Below, one piece after another: positions 35,701 to 46,163 of a stretch of 64,000 nucleotides of DNA; positions within the stretch are counted from its first letter, which is position 1; each line of letters starts with the position of its first letter. Source of the stretch: Klebsormidium nitens (Eukaryota > Streptophyta > Klebsormidiophyceae > Klebsormidiales > Klebsormidiaceae); the NCBI GenBank assembly GCA_000708835.1, contig DF236955.1, forward strand, positions 62,001 to 126,000. The letters are read 5' to 3'. The translations under genes were made by a program, and so were the position numbers. The notes beneath the pieces were generated by a model, which worked only from the letters and a program-made list of their open reading frames with translations, did not search any database and was not told where the DNA came from.

Positions 35701-37581
35701 CCGTCTCCGTTTCCTCAAGCTTTCCGGACCGCCTCTGCTTCCGCCCACTTCTGTTGCTGCCTCCGCTTGCACCTCCGGAATCTCCAGAGCCACAGGTGAC
35801 GTCAGCCCGCCCTTCAGTGGAATCTCCGGAGAGTCAGCCTTCCTCGCAACTCCCTGTCCCTCTCCCCCGTCCGCTTCTTCTTCCCCTTCGCTCTCCACCA
35901 TCCGTTTTGATTTCCTCCGCGAACTGGACGGCCCGTGCTCGCCCATAAAATCTTCTAGCTCTACACTCAACTCAGGAAGCGAGTCCCCATTCCCTTGGCC
36001 TCCCTGCACTTTCTGAAGCCGCCTGCGACTGCTCCCACATTCTTCGTCAGAACCGGTCTCCTTGCCCTCGTCCGCATCCCCCTCTTCCCCCGATTCTTTC
36101 CCCTCTTCGTCTTCTGAAACCCGCCCCGCCGCCCCACCTTCACCAACCTCAGTATCATCAATAAAATCGCTCAAGTCGTCGTCTCCCTCTTCTTCGTCAT
36201 CATCCGACCGCGCCTCCCCCCCCGCCACGAACTTGTTTCCTTTTGACTTCCGTCTTCCCCCACCTTTTGGGGTCACCCGTTCTCTTGGAATCTCTTCAAC
36301 GCTGCCGTCATCTTCGTCAGATCCGACAATGTTGCCTGGATCGGCAAACGACTCCCTCCGCTTCTGTCCCCGCCCGCTCGAAAGCCTCGCCGACTTCCTC
36401 TTTCCCCCTGCCCGAGGCTCGCTGACGTCATCCTCACTGCCGACCTGCCTCTTCCTCTTCGAGCCCCCCTCCTTGGCCCCGCTTATCCCCACTCTGGAAG
36501 GGCCTCCTTCTTCCTCGAATGATGTCACTTGCAGCTTCAAGATGTCAAAGAGCTCGTTCACAGTCACCTTCTTCCAAGGCCCTGTCTGTCCATCCTGGGG
36601 CTTTGTTTTCCACACCTTCCGGATTTGGAGCTCCCAAACAAAATCCCGGGAGGCATCCGACTCCCCGTTCCCTCCGTCCCCTTTCTTCCTTCTCCGTTTG
36701 GAGCCCTTCCCCTGGGGAGGTAGCTTTTTGCTACTGGAGCGGCTGTTTCTGCGGCTTTTTTCCATCTCTTCTTCTGAAGTGCTCTCGCTCTCAAGTTCGG
36801 AGTCCTCTTCATCGATCTCCTCGTCCTCCTCTGCAAGAGAAGAAAGTATTTGAGAACTGCCCCAGAGAACTGCATCTAAGTTACTAATGGTGATTGTTCT
36901 GTACCTTTCCAGTAAGCAGGGTAGTGCAGGAGCACGGTTTAACGAGCACAATAACAATCTATATGTTTGGCACAAAAGTTGGAGCCAATGCGCTTTCGAA
37001 TACGTTGGGACAGCTTCTAGCTTCAAACAACCCTTGAACTTAAAGCAACCATACGATCACTGCCTTCTGACTTGATCATTCCTGTGCAGCGGGATGCAAT
37101 TGCAAGCATCCAAAGCACACAGCTGGCTTCTGCCAGTGCTTTGTTCTGGCAACCGGGAGATTCTGCGTCTTTCCTGGCCCCACATACCAGTCTCGTGCAG
37201 CTAAACTTCCATTGCTTTGACGGCCACGGATGGACATAAAACCAGAATCCAGATCAAAAGTGTAGTTTGGGGGCTGATTCTCCCTGATTCCATACATGTA
37301 AGACTGAACCAGGATTTGGTGCAAGCTTATGACTTGGACTCGCTGTGTTTTCCAGCAGCAACATCACAATGTTTGGTGCAAGAATAATATTTGGACTCAG
37401 TATGTATTCCAGCAGCAACAACACAGAATTAAGGAGACTGAGTCTCGAATTCACCTTCTTCATCACTGCCAGGCTCGTATTCAGAATCGCTAGCTCCCCC
37501 GTCGCCCCGGTCGTCAGAGTCGTCATCAAGTCGTTTGCTTTTCCTTTTTCTGGCTGGTTTCTTAGGCGCCTTCCTACCCAT
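32741..37581 (-). CDS. DUF4211-domain nuclear protein with long acidic disordered region
   Basis: Function unknown; DUF4211 proteins are nuclear and linked to chromatin or transcription by composition. Four exons on the minus strand: 37455-37581, 34954-36830, 33885-34072 and 32741-33167. All are in phase and give 872 residues. The N-terminus MGRKAPKKPARKRKSKRLDD is a basic, NLS-like start. The 625-codon exon 2 is a run of Glu/Asp/Ser/Lys low complexity with basic clusters, then DFVVPDEDGD. The DUF4211 core follows: FEMFVEYVLRTIQDPEYKK, STAWTPEFKRAL, then the zinc-like CQACGRANHP, VFSGERL, and finally EEFLVGRFCYARAMAYHALH plus a basic helix. The last junction uses the acceptor ATCTGCAG at 33168, not the more obvious TTTTCAG at about 33242, which would break the frame. 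Divergent to the F-box-like gene. Confidence 0.88.
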
Positions 37582-38168
37582 CTTTGTTACAGCAGTGTCC
37601 ACTGAAAATCTGTCCCTAAGTACGGCGGGGAAATCTCACCAGGTGACACCAAAGCACTAGCTGCAAGGGTGGATAGAATGGTCAGACGTTACAGAGGAAC
37701 CAAACGGACAAGCGCCAAGGGCGCTCGTGCGGAGGTGACAGGAGGGCGTTGCTGCCCGGAGAGCCTAGCTTCAATAGCAAGCAAAATGCAGCGTGGCGGC
37801 CTCGTCATTAGATCTTCATCTACTTTTTCACTGACACCAGAACTCAATTGGAGACGCACCAAAGCAAACCGCAGGCAAGCCCTAGCTGGGCCAGTCGGCT
37901 TGCCCGCAAAGAGGGACCGTCCGAAGGGCCGGTTTCCACCCCGCTCGAGACACGGCACTATTACATTAGAGCTGGTGTCAATTTGAGTGATTAAAATTGT
38001 TCACGAAGAAGGCATTTGATCTCTGACCAGGTACTGTATAGGTAGTCAAGACAGAGTCGGCCCTGGTGCAGCCTTGAGAGGGTTTGCTGGGATTGCTAAT
38101 AGCATGGCAATGCCAAAATATGGAAACGTATTATCCTGAATTCCGCTATCGCAAAGCAGTCGCTTAGC
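37582..38168. promoter_or_regulatory. Head-to-head intergenic region, DUF4211 / F-box-like gene
   Basis: 587 bp separate the two start codons, so both promoters must lie here. No defined motif is recognised, and the CATG-rich signature is absent. Confidence 0.45.
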
Positions 38169-39467
38169 ATGGCGCTGCAGCCGGATGGCGACTTCTTCCA
38201 AAGCCTTCCCGAGGCATTTCTTCTGGAAGTGTTCCACAGGCTGCGAGATGCTGAGACTGTGATGCTGGTCCGGCAGTGCTGCAGAAAAGCACGGGCGCTT
38301 GCGAGATTGGTGGAGTCTTTAGATCTTCACAGCGTGGTTCCGGGGGACAGACCGGAATGCAGGATGCTGCGTATTGCCAAGCTCGCTTGCAACATCAAAA
38401 ACCTGAGGCTGGTTGTCTACAACTCTGATATTGACAAGCCACCTCTTTCAATTGTGTTTTTGCTGAGCCTTCTAGAGCATGTGAGCGAGACACTCGTTTC
38501 GCTTGACTTCTATGCAACCAGCACAAATGACCCTAACCAGGCTTTTGACCTGCCTGTCCAGGTCTTGATCCAGCTGAGCACTTGTAAAAGGCTCAGCCGG
38601 CTCTCACTTCAAGGCATCAGTTTTACAGGCCCATTGACATGGGGTGCTGTCAAAGCTCACTTATTCACCAGCTTGACCTATTTACGACTGATCGATGGTT
38701 GCTATGAACGAACAGAGCTCCACTGTCTCCTCAGGATCTGTCCTGTGTTGGAGCACTTCGAAGTGTCGGGGCCCTGGATGGACAGCGATGACGAGTGGTC
38801 CTTCAGCGGCAACCCGAAGCTTAGAACTTTAAGCTTGAATGCAGACCCAAACTGCTCTGGTGTTGTGCAGCTTCCGAAAAGAGCAATCAGTGACTGGGTT
38901 GGGCCTGACCTCGATTGTCCACCTGCCGGCCTGACTTATCTGGAGCTGTCGTCGGCAGGAACATTCGTCACATTTCCAGACTGTGTCCGCATTCTTGACA
39001 AATCGCGTAACCTCAAGTATCTGCGCCTGCAAAGGTGCTCGCATGTCCACCCGAATGGAGAGGCCGCTAACATAGCACCACTCATTGCCAGTCTGCAGTA
39101 CCTGCGGGTTCTAGAGCTCGATGATGATCCTCTGGTGGACGCGTTGTTTGCCCTTCATAATGGGTACAATATAGAAGGGTTGTCAGCCAGCCTGTTGCCT
39201 GAGCTCAGGGAGCTGGTTGTCAGAGTACAGGCAATAGTCAGGCAACCCGTCGACCGGCTTTTGAGGTTCTTGATTCGGCTGAGGAAACTAAAAAGCTTTG
39301 TGTTGAGAGGCAAGAGGTGGAGCTCTGATCAGGAGCCTTCCTGGAAGGAGACGCTGGGGCCACTCCTTGCCATCCAGCGAACCCTGCCAAGAATCGAGTT
39401 GCGCACGGATGGTCCAGTCTACTGGCCCAAGTTCGGTAAGCCCTGGCTTCTATTTCGTTGTCTGTAG
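38169..39467 (+). CDS. F-box/LRR-like protein, single exon
   Basis: Likely a substrate adaptor of an SCF ubiquitin ligase, inferred from architecture. 432 residues in one open frame. Residues about 10-50 (FFQSLPEAFLLEVFHRLRDA followed by ETVMLVRQCCRKARALARL) fit an F-box. The rest consists of irregular leucine-rich repeats, e.g. CKRLSRLSLQGISF, LTYLRLIDGCYE, LTYLELSSAGTFVTF, NLKYLRLQRCSHVH, YLRVLELDDD. A donor-like GTAAGC follows WPKFG near the end (39436), so a spliced form with a different short C-terminus is possible. This family is typically large and fast-evolving; no orthologue is assigned. Confidence 0.72.
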   Translation: MALQPDGDFFQSLPEAFLLEVFHRLRDAETVMLVRQCCRKARALARLVESLDLHSVVPGDRPECRMLRIAKLACNIKNLRLVVYNSDIDKPPLSIVFLLSLLEHVSETLVSLDFYATSTNDPNQAFDLPVQVLIQLSTCKRLSRLSLQGISFTGPLTWGAVKAHLFTSLTYLRLIDGCYERTELHCLLRICPVLEHFEVSGPWMDSDDEWSFSGNPKLRTLSLNADPNCSGVVQLPKRAISDWVGPDLDCPPAGLTYLELSSAGTFVTFPDCVRILDKSRNLKYLRLQRCSHVHPNGEAANIAPLIASLQYLRVLELDDDPLVDALFALHNGYNIEGLSASLLPELRELVVRVQAIVRQPVDRLLRFLIRLRKLKSFVLRGKRWSSDQEPSWKETLGPLLAIQRTLPRIELRTDGPVYWPKFGKPWLLFRCL

Positions 39468-40891
39468 GGGTCTGAGAATGTGCAAGCATGTGAAGATGAT
39501 TCGGCCAATGTGTAAAGCTGATCATTGGCAACGGCCACAATGTCTTGCTTTCCACCTGTTGTTGACTACTCTCCCGCACTGAATTCTAGGCTCATTGGTA
39601 GGTACACTGTTTCTGATTATGTATGTTCGTAACCTTTCTGGGACGTCTTTGGCATCATTCACAGGTTTATACGGTTTGTAGGCTATCGACAGCGTGCCAA
39701 AGTTCGTCGTCTCAATGAAACCTTCTTCTTGTACTGTCACTATCCCGTCACTATCCGGCTCATCGGGATGAATGATATTTCGAGCCCCTAAAGCAGTGAT
39801 CTTTCAAGAAGCTTTTCAACGAGCTGAATGGTCATTTCGCCTTGTCATGTGTGCAGATTGAGTACACGGTTGTCTCCAACATGACCTGGACATCCTAAGT
39901 GGCATAGAAGCCTGTTTACCTTTCGGCGACTGCATAATGACGTTGTCGTTGTTGCTGGTCCCCTCCAGAAACTGCAGCTACCATATACCAACGATGTCAT
40001 CCCAACGGGTATAACCATGCTTACCTGTTCACCAGAGATGATCCTCAATTTCGATCAAGATGTCTGCTCTCTCAAGCTGAGAAAGAGGAAGTAAGGTTGC
40101 ACTTCTCAGGCGCTTGACCCGCTTTGCTGTCGCAAAGCAGGTCGCGTTATACGTGACTCGGATTGAGAACGAGACCTAGGAGGTTTTAATGGGCCCGGAC
40201 TCTAGACATATGTGCATATAGTTGTGAAAGTAGATTGCATGATGTCAAATCTTGATTGATCTCGATCAGGTGCAATCACTCATTTTAATGCAGGCCCGCG
40301 CCGGCGGGCTAGCTAGATCTAGCTGAATATTGCACATGCATGATGCTCTTGACCCATGCCTCATGCAGACGGTCCGATTATATGCATCCAACATGACCGT
40401 CCATGTCCGATCATGCAACATCTGATAATTTCACGTACGTGCACAGACATGATAAAAGCCATGCAGCCTGCGGTATTTAAGCAGGACAAGTGCCAGGCGA
40501 CCTATGCGGCTATTCGACGCATCGGATATATTTGACATTGGCCCATGCGCATATGCATTCGATTAAACCTAAACCGTGGGCCGCTCCAGATGAACAATTC
40601 CTAGGCGGCTCCTATGTTTGGTGCAATGTAGGCGCGGCAAGAGCACGCACACACAAGCTGTAGCAGCTATAAAGATCTCTACGGTTCATATGTACATTCA
40701 CAACTTTTGATGTGGTACTATTTGAAAAAGGTTCAGTGACCACTTCGACTACGAGCGTCAAAATGGCTCACCTCAGATTGTAGCTAAGCCATACACAAAC
40801 TTCAAACAAACCTCGCGGGCCATTCTTTTGATCTCTATTTCAGTCCAAATCCTTCCTGATGTCAAGTCTACCGGCGCCAGGCAGAATCTTA
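39468..40891. other. Tail-to-tail spacer, F-box-like / SDR gene, with CATG-rich island
   Basis: No gene. From about 40190 to 40720 words such as ACATATGTGCATATAG, TTGCATGATG, CACATGCATGATG, TATATGCATCC, GATCATGCAACA and GCGCATATGCATTC are packed together, plus a GC palindrome-rich GGCCCGCGCCGGCGGGC. Same signature as the other convergent spacers. Confidence 0.6.
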
Positions 40892-43800
40892 CTAGTCATA
40901 ACAAAGCATTTTTGTGACGCCTCCGTCCACAACAAAGTCCTGCCCGGTGATGAAGCCCGCTTTTGACTCGTCACTCAGGAAGATGCACATGTGAGCAATG
41001 TCGGCCGGTAGGCCCACCCTCCCGACCGGTTGAATTGCGTGCTCCTCTTTGGTGCGGTCGGGGTGGTAGCTCGAAGGGTCATCCCTGGGATCTGTGTCGA
41101 TCCAACCGGGGAGGACGGCATTTACACGCACTTTGCCTGCGCGGAGAACCAGAGGTTGATCGGCTGCCGGTTTGAAGATGACATTTTACATGATGAATTG
41201 ACTGTCGACCTGGTTGCAGTAACCAGGTTCGTACGTTTGTCAGGGGCATCCAACACGACCGATTGCGGCTGATGTTCGTATGGCGCGTGAATGCACCACC
41301 TTTCAGATGTTCTGAGCCCTCTGACGAAACTCTCAGGTGATCAAAAAGATGCCAGGTTGAGGGGTTAGCACAGAACGGAACCCCTCGACGGGTTCCAAAG
41401 GTTGACCAACGGTAACAATTAGTGGCCAATTGCAACTTCAGGGAGCAAAGTGCCCCGTTTTGATCAGGGTGCATCTGCACGTCCGTTTCTTTGCCGAACG
41501 AACCGTTCCTGTGCAGTCAAAACGGAAACAAGGTGTCGACACAAGGAAAGAAGCAAGAAGTGGTGTCAACGGGGAAGCGGACCGAAAAATAAACCTTGAC
41601 CTCTGCCGCTCCCAAGAGACCATTAGAACCCTCGGGTTAAACAGGGTTTTGCCACTCGCGAACTGAAAACTAGCCCCGCTCTTGCCCGCCCACGTGATAT
41701 GTAGATTCTGGCCGCAGGCAGTCTCGCAATCAGCACGTCCACGGAGTTCGAAACCCAAGTCAGTTCACTTCCACCAACAAGCTCCCGAGGCAACTCAACC
41801 ACCGAGAGCCAAATTGAAAATCTCAAAGGAGCAGAAAATTCTTAAATGGGGAGCGACCAAAGAGAGAACACCTTCTCACGACCGCACCTGCCAGCGACAT
41901 CGCCTGCGCGTGCGTGAGGCCCAGAAGCCCGGCCTTGGCCGCCGCATAGCCCTCCGTGTGCGGCTCGCTCTGCAGGGCGCGCACGCTCGACATATGGATG
42001 ACGCTCGACTGGCCGACCGGCATGTGCTCCAGCGCGTGCGCGGTGACGTTGAATGCGCCGACCAGGTTCGTGTTGATGAAGCTCGCGAACTCCTGGATGA
42101 CGTCACTCCCCTCGGCGATGTGGGGGTCCACACGGCCTGTTGGGATAGGGTCCAAAGTGAGAGGTGAGGTTTTGGGACAGATTACAATCATATCTTCGTC
42201 AGGATTCGGTTGAGCTGGGCTTGTCACGATCTTCACAGGAGTTCATTCCGTCCGATCTTTTTATGCATCAAGTCAAATACGATCGCCTGACACCTTTACT
42301 TGGAGATTTCGTAAGGCATCTCAGCGTAAGCGACGGCGCTCTTCGAAGTGCCGGCTGTTGGGCGCGGATAGTCGCCCTCATTTCTCGTCGATGTCGAAAG
42401 ACGGATTCCAAGTTATTGTACTAAGACAGATCCGAAGGTCGTTAACGTCTTATAGGCCTTCCGAAAAGCTAAAGAGGAGATGCCGCAAAAAGAGTTCATC
42501 AAAAGAAAGAAGCAGAATTTAAAGTAAGGGAAGGAACACAACGTCTGATATCACGTTCTGCTGTAGCCACCGGAACTGGACGGCTGATGGGTTGCACGAG
42601 TGACACGAAACGTTTGCGACAATCCGTTTTGACGTGGTAAAGGAGACAGCGATGACAACCATTTGCGTGCGATATGGGGACATGTCGAGCACGCTGGGTA
42701 AGACGAATTCAAAACCGGCCGTCCGATTTCGTCACCGCTTTGCGAGCTCTCATCCCACTCTTGACAATGACCGCCAACTTATTATGGTCGAGGACTTGCT
42801 AATCTGTCACTCAAAAAGTTCTGTAAGAGCTTTACGAAAGAGTGCCTTTCAGAGGAGCTTGAAGGTCAATGGGCCGTTCGTTCGACTGACCATCTTTAAA
42901 CCCACTCGACGCTTGCCTCAGGTTGAAACTTCCAGAAGTTGTGATTATTCAGGTAGGGAGAACGGGGACTTTCAACGAGGTTCGTTGGGAGCCTCGTTTA
43001 GCTGGACCCCCTCAACCGAAAGTCGACTTTGCTCAAATATGCAGTTTGATCAACCGTTGATTCCAAATGGTGACGCAGCAAAAATTCCTAATTACCGGGA
43101 ATCTGCATCGTGCTGCCACTGGTTCTGTCAAAATCGTGCAAGTTCAGGACACCCGCATTGCGAAAAAGTGACCCCTGCACCTGAAGAACGAAGGTTCTCG
43201 AACTCTCACCTGCGTTATTGATCACAACGTGAATACGGCCCCCGAGAAACTGCGCAGCGGCCTGGACCATGCTCTTCACCTCCTCCAGCCGGGTGATATC
43301 AGCTTGCTTGAAGTGGAAAGCCTCACGGTGGTTGGGGCTTGACTCGGGCTGCCTTCCTGACGGTCCCGCCACTTCAGGGCCGTTGAGCAGACCCTCCAAC
43401 GGGTCTAGTAGGCGGATGTCAGTCCCAAAGACCCGGTAGCCTTCGGCCAGGAAGGCCTTCACGAGGGTCTGCCCGATGCCTGTTTGGAGAAGCGGGACTG
43501 TATCTGTTCAACTTCGAAATCTGGAGCAAGATCGGTCAAGTCAGCCGACACAAAGCAGGGACAGCACGAGGGAAAAGTGTGATGCTCGTTGTCTTCATTG
43601 ATCAAGCTGCCGAACGGGGCTGTTGGCTGATAAATATGGGTTTTGCGGAAAGGGACAGCTGAAATAGGTGCGGGCCGCTTATCGACCTCTTTACTGCTTG
43701 TGAAGTTTCGAATCAATTTCTAAAGGCAAAGAGAATCTGATGATAACAGGGCTCTCAAATTCAGGTCAAGCAAGATTGCGACATTCCGTTTACAAAGATA

Positions 43801-43904
43801 GATTCAAGTAGCACGCAAGAGTCCCAGGACCCACCTGCCTTGTTAGCCACTCCAGTGATCAGGGCGTTCCTCCCTACCCCCGACTTTCCAACAGCCACCG
43901 CCAT
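40892..43904 (-). CDS. Classical short-chain dehydrogenase/reductase (SDR)
   Basis: NAD(P)-dependent oxidoreductase with a Rossmann fold; substrate unknown. Four exons on the minus strand: 43835-43904, 43210-43479, 41888-42136 and 40892-41136. All are in phase and give 277 residues, normal for classical SDRs. Cofactor motif TGVANKAGIG (17-26), NNAG (111-114), catalytic Ser about 163-164 in IHMSSV, and YAAAK with Tyr177 and Lys181. The C-terminus has VRVNAVLPGWIDTD and GQDFVVDGG, as in FabG-like and polyol-type dehydrogenases. Asp44 after the second strand (VFGTD) hints at NAD(H) preference, by the usual rule. A Pro/Ser/Glu-rich loop (about 58-76) lengthens the region before the third strand. 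No targeting peptide is evident. Confidence 0.93.
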
Positions 43905-46163
43905 TGTTGGTGCCGGTTGACGACAGAAACTCTGCCGTAGCTGGACAATGACTTTTAGCTATGCTCTGTGTGTTAGACCAGGATATTTGACTTTTAAGGG
44001 AATGTGCAGTGGTTTGAGGAGGCCCTAAGATCTGGTCTGGAACGAGACTGGACACCAAGTCCATTCATGAAGAAGTTCGTTGCAGGTGGAGGAAGCTGGC
44101 TGCATGCTTTACCAACCTGCACGAGACCAAACATTATGATTAGCGGCACTCAAACTTTATCAGGGACACGTAGCAAAGATATCATGCCTGATACAGTCAA
44201 AGAGCGCCAGCTTGAAAGCACTTGGAATTGATCTAGAAACATTTCCCACAGCCAGTACTCCTGCGACTCAGACCCCCAGGACGGCCTGTACCACCATTCC
44301 TGGCATGACTGCACCGCTACTTGCAGGCATGGTATCACAGTGATAGATTGTCTTGAAACTCTTTCTCGCTGAAAGCAGTCAGGGCATCAACACAGTCGGG
44401 ACTTTGAGTGGCAAGAGTGCTCGGTTGGGGAAGATGACTGGTTGAATTAGACGGTTAATCGAACTCCACCAGGACTTCAAGCTTAGAACGGACAGGAAAT
44501 CGAACGACGAGAGGCGCCGTACATCTGCCACGAATCTGCCCTCAGGCATAGCACTGGCGGAACTGATCAGTTTGGCTTTTAAAGATCTTCAAGATTTAAA
44601 TTGCCCCCAAGCTTGAAAAATCCGGTTTGACTCACCAATTTCACAGCATTGCATGAGGACCACCTTGACGTCACTCCAACGCACTATCAAAGCCGTGAGC
44701 GGAGCTCAGGCTTCGCGACAGCTGAGACCCAGAGCAAAGGAGTAGTGTGGTGACCCTGCGCTGATTGCAAGTGAGCTGATGAAGGAGCCTTGTCCACGCC
44801 AATTCCAGCAAAGGCTTGGCCACAACCCGCAGTTTTTGAAGCGTCCGGTTCATTTGAAAGCGAGATATCTGCAACGAAACTTCCTGTCGCCACTTCTCTT
44901 TTGGGGTGCCAAAATGTAGGAGCGGACATCATCTATCTGAACAGGGTGCTCATTTCATGTTCTGCTTTTAAGGGCACACAGGCACGATCTTACGGGGATC
45001 TTACGTGCAATGAACAGACTGATTTTGCACTGGAGCCCCTCCTCAACCAACCAATGTTGCGAATGGGTAGGACGACGCGCTGCAGAATGCTGGAATCTTT
45101 TGCCAGCTCTGCTGCGATTTGCAACAGCTGCTGCGCAATGTGTAACTAGAGACGGCAAAAGATGACCGCAGTCAAATGATGGTAACGGCTGGCACCTTTA
45201 GCTCAGTCACGTACTAGCTGAGTCGAGTCCGATTGTTTCGACTCAGAGGGGTGACGCAGCCGCGTGCGCCGCACCCCCCCAGGAGGGAAGTGTAACCAGT
45301 GTGACGTGTCGGGATCACTCCTCGCAGGGTTCTGAAGCGCGGTGCACGGTACGTACCACATAATACCTATATTAACGGACGTGACTGCTTGACTTCCCAC
45401 GTGCAGGACCAATGGCCGGAGACGTCCACCGGGCTGGTTTACTTTAAAGATTAGGCTACCGGTGGATCCTACCGGTCAAAGGATGAAATCCAGCTTGTGG
45501 TGTCATGGGTGGTCACTTCCCGCACGACTTTACCGTTACCACTCAACGGCGACTCCGGTGGGCGACTCGAGTCTTGGCATCGCGTGTCAGAAAGTCGCTG
45601 CAAGGGGAGCCGCGCTCAGCCGCCTCCTGCGGGATGCTGTCTGATTGACACTGACTCTGACTGCCAACAAGTCCCTGTCACGTCTCAGACCGCACAATAT
45701 CTGACGACGGTGACGTGTGTCAGGATCGAGCGGGAGAAGCCCGAGAAGAGCTCGCATTTTCAGGGCGGCTGCAATCTTTCTCAGTTTCTGTGGCAGCATT
45801 GCAATCTCATTGCAACTTTGGGAGGCTTGCAGGAGTTGTGCAGGGTGGTGACTTTTGCAGGAAGAGTGCTCAATCACATGCAATTTCAAGGCCATAGACC
45901 CGCCTCATTGTTGGTGCTTTTGGAGTCCGAATGCTAGGTTTAGTAGCGGGAACGTTTCGTGAGTCGGAGATCTTCTCCTGTGCCTGGGTTGTCCTGCATT
46001 GGCGAGGGTCTGCGGTAACTTACTCTCCAACTAAGCTGTAGGAAGCAAAGGCTTGTTCCTCAAGGTTGCTGATTCCCAATGTGCCCTGTCAGAAGCAGCA
46101 CGAGGGGCCGGAGCCTGTTGCATTTGCAGACCGGATGAGCGTTCCGCTTCATGACGCAGCTTC
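43905..46163. promoter_or_regulatory. Head-to-head intergenic region, SDR / fucosyltransferase-like gene
   Basis: About 2.3 kb between divergent start codons. I see no supported gene, tRNA or element. Promoters for both genes must lie here, and the CATG-rich signature is not seen. Confidence 0.4.

Noticed and set aside
36062-36853. Long Ser-rich frame on the plus strand
   Set aside because: It is the antisense shadow of the acidic, codon-biased DUF4211 exon; Glu/Asp codons read backwards give Ser/Leu/Phe runs.
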